Below are positions 41,658 to 43,169 of a stretch of 43,169 nt of DNA, piece by piece (the stretch's first letter is position 1; every line of letters starts with the position of its first letter). The notes beneath the pieces were generated by a model, which saw nothing but the letters and a program-made list of their open reading frames with translations, was not told the origin of the DNA and did not search any database. Location of the stretch: assembly GCA_964495145.1 (NCBI GenBank), contig CAZBUP010000006.1:1-43169 (forward strand), given 5' to 3'. Made by a program: the position numbers and the translations under genes. The stretch is from UBA6120 sp964495145. Its GTDB lineage: Bacteria > Bacillota_I > Bacilli_A > RFN20 > CAG-826.

Positions 41658-42905
41658 TTATTTAACTCCATTCTTCCGAATATATTGCTCGACTTCGTCG
41701 ATGTTCGGTTTAATCAATTGACGGACGCGACCGGTCTTTTGGGCATTGACCGGATCTTTGAGCCCGTTGCCGGTCATGATGACGGTGACCGATTCCTCGG
41801 GACGAATCACCCCTTGCTCGACGGCGGCGGCGACGCCAGCTAATGAAGCGACGCCGGCCGGTTCCCCGAATATGCCTTCGGTTCGCCCCAATAACGCCAT
41901 CGATTCGAGGATGGCTTCGTCGGAGACGTCGATCCAGGCCCCTTGGGTATTTTCGACGGCGCGCATGGCTTTGATCGGATTCCGGGGCACCCCGACCGCG
42001 ATGCTGTCGGCCAAGGTATTCTCTTCGGTTTTCACCAATGGTTGTTTGGTTTTGGCCGCGGTCACGAAGGGGGCGCATCCCCGGCTTTGGACCCCGAGCA
42101 ATTTCGGGATGCGGTCAATCAATCCCAGTTGCCGAAAATCATAAAGCCCTTTATAAACGCCGGCGAGGGAACATCCGTCCCCGACCGAAATGGCAATCCA
42201 ATCAGTCGGCTGGAAATCCAATTGCTCGCATATTTCCAAAGCGACGGTTTTCTTGCCTTCGACCAATAAAGGGTTGATGGCGGCGTTGCGGTTATACCAG
42301 CCGTATGTGGCGATGGCTTCTTTCGAGAGGCGGAAGGCGTCGTGATAATCGCCGTCGACCATCAAGACGTGGGCGCCATAGATCGATAATTGCGTCAATT
42401 TGCCGATCGGGGCCCGCTTCGGCACGAAGATGACGCTGCTTAGTCCCATGTGGGCGGCATGGCAGGCCAAACTCGAGGCGGCATTGCCGGTCGAACTGCA
42501 GGCGATCGTGGTCGCGCCGATTTCCAGCGCCTTCAAGACGGCGACGCCGCTAGCGCGGTCTTTGGTGGACCCACTCGGATTCAGTCCTTCGTCTTTGACA
42601 TAAAGCGTGTTAAGCCCGATTTCTCGAGCCAAGCGATCGGTCCGGTATAAGGGCGTCCCGCCGATGCGAAGCATGCGTGGGGCCAGGTCCAGTTTGACAG
42701 GAAGCAAGGGCCCGTAGCGCCACATCGACCCATCATGGTTATCGCTTAGCGTCTCTTTGTTGAACTGTGGGCGCAGCGCTTCATAATCATAAACGACATC
42801 GAGGATGCCCAGCTCACCGCAATGGGGGCAAGTATACATGACCGCGTCGGTTTCAAACCGTGCGTGGCAGATCGTGCATTTATAGTTAATCATCATATTT
42901 CCCAT
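41658..42905 (-). CDS. Threonine-synthase-like PLP enzyme with zinc ribbon
   Basis: The 415-residue protein begins with a small zinc ribbon (Cys10, Cys13, Cys26, Cys29) followed by a threonine-synthase-type PLP domain. The PLP lysine is Lys115 in NPSGSTKDRASG, the phosphate loop is SSTGNAASSLA, and the C-terminus has TGNGLKD. In threonine synthesis it would sit with homoserine genes; none are here, and its neighbours are purine genes, so a role in degrading an amino-acid intermediate is more likely. The start at ATG 42905 has only a weak ribosome site; two nearby ATGs (42896, 42893) are possible. It lies one base before the YgeX-like gene. Confidence 0.88.
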   Translation of the reverse strand: MGNMMINYKCTICHARFETDAVMYTCPHCGELGILDVVYDYEALRPQFNKETLSDNHDGSMWRYGPLLPVKLDLAPRMLRIGGTPLYRTDRLAREIGLNTLYVKDEGLNPSGSTKDRASGVAVLKALEIGATTIACSSTGNAASSLACHAAHMGLSSVIFVPKRAPIGKLTQLSIYGAHVLMVDGDYHDAFRLSKEAIATYGWYNRNAAINPLLVEGKKTVALEICEQLDFQPTDWIAISVGDGCSLAGVYKGLYDFRQLGLIDRIPKLLGVQSRGCAPFVTAAKTKQPLVKTEENTLADSIAVGVPRNPIKAMRAVENTQGAWIDVSDEAILESMALLGRTEGIFGEPAGVASLAGVAAAVEQGVIRPEESVTVIMTGNGLKDPVNAQKTGRVRQLIKPNIDEVEQYIRKNGVK

Positions 42906-42919
42906 ATAATCTTACTCTT

Positions 42920-43169
42920 TTATGCCATCTTTTCAATCATATCCCGAAGCAGGTTGGCGGCCACTTCGCTCCGGTATCCGGCGCTGGATCTTTGGTCATC
43001 AATCGGGTGGATAATCGATAGATAATAATCGACAATTCGCGGCAAACCAGCCTTCAATTTCGTGATCGTCATGTTTTGGAACGTGCTTTCGAATTCGGGT
43101 GATCGAACGACCGTGGGGGCCACGGCCCCAAACGCCAGCCGTAAATCATTGAGGCGACCTTGTTCGATC
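42920..43169 (-). CDS. Xanthine-dehydrogenase-type FAD subunit, C-terminal fragment
   Basis: The reading frame enters at the window edge and runs about 82 codons to a TAA stop. It matches the C-terminal domain of molybdenum-hydroxylase FAD subunits: LNDLRLAFGAVAPTVVRSPEFE, then the closing pattern HPIDDQRSSAGYRSEVAANLLRDM typical of XdhB/CoxM. The N-terminal FAD-binding part lies outside. It would pass electrons from the molybdenum centre to NAD or another acceptor. The other subunits should lie upstream, outside the window. It begins the visible minus-strand purine cluster, 14 bases before the threonine-synthase-like gene. Confidence 0.9.
   Translation of the reverse strand, partial: IEQGRLNDLRLAFGAVAPTVVRSPEFESTFQNMTITKLKAGLPRIVDYYLSIIHPIDDQRSSAGYRSEVAANLLRDMIEKMA

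Noticed and set aside
1..43169. CRISPR arrays, tRNA or rRNA genes, insertion sequences, phage genes
   Set aside because: No regularly spaced repeats, cloverleaf-like stretches, transposase motifs or terminal inverted repeats were seen. A covariance-model search was not possible here, so a small RNA could be missed.

Overview
This window reads like a chromosomal segment of a low-complexity Firmicutes/Mycoplasmatota-type bacterium, possibly close to Acholeplasmatales or Izemoplasmatales. The reasons are: TTGACA/TATAAT-type promoters, AGGAGG-type ribosome sites, CIRCE heat-shock operators, a four-gene pyruvate dehydrogenase operon next to a lipoate scavenging ligase, and an oligopeptide transporter carrying large insertions of the kind known from Mollicutes. 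UGA is used as a stop and tryptophan is encoded by UGG, so this is not a code-4 Mycoplasma. The lineage is inference. No tRNA, rRNA, CRISPR array, phage or insertion sequence was seen. A run of 10 N at 31796-31805 shows that the sequence is a scaffolded draft.

Layout. 1-285: start of a GH13 alpha-glucosidase (minus). 394-2750: acetyltransferase, MFS exporter and Dps (plus). 2794-6330: lemA - TPM-domain gene - plsC/zinc-ribbon gene - nnrD operon (minus). 6472-15261: oppABCDF peptide-uptake operon plus a small membrane protein (minus), with extra domains in OppC, OppD and OppF. 15584-20530: carbohydrate island with a GH127-like enzyme, an SLC45/GPH-like transporter and a convergent GH2 enzyme. 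20593-26702: htpG, a NatAB-like ABC exporter, a MATE exporter and hsp20 (minus); htpG and hsp20 share an unusual CIRCE/promoter module. 26966-28441: lipoprotein, LytTR regulator and DUF3021-like membrane protein (plus). 28507-34293: lplA (plus) facing pdhABCD (minus). 34447-37534: zinc-ribbon membrane protein and HxxxDG acyltransferase (minus), divergent from an alpha/beta hydrolase (plus). 37575-43169: guanine deaminase (plus) facing a minus-strand cluster of ygeW, ygeY, two fold-type II PLP enzymes and the C-terminal end of a xanthine-dehydrogenase-type FAD subunit, which runs off the window.

How the genes fit together. Energy metabolism centres on scavenged peptides (Opp), imported sugars cut inside the cell (GH13, GH127, GH2) and pyruvate oxidation by a lipoylated PDH, whose E2 can be charged by LplA. 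The right end looks like anaerobic purine catabolism: GuaD would make xanthine, a molybdenum hydroxylase would act on it, and YgeW/YgeY plus the PLP enzymes match the gut-bacterial uric-acid/purine degradation locus. The most unusual points are the tandem PLP lyases in that locus, the coiled-coil insertions in OppD and OppF together with an extra extracytoplasmic domain in OppC, the acyltransferase/zinc-ribbon/hydrolase module, and several genes that appear to start without a leader.
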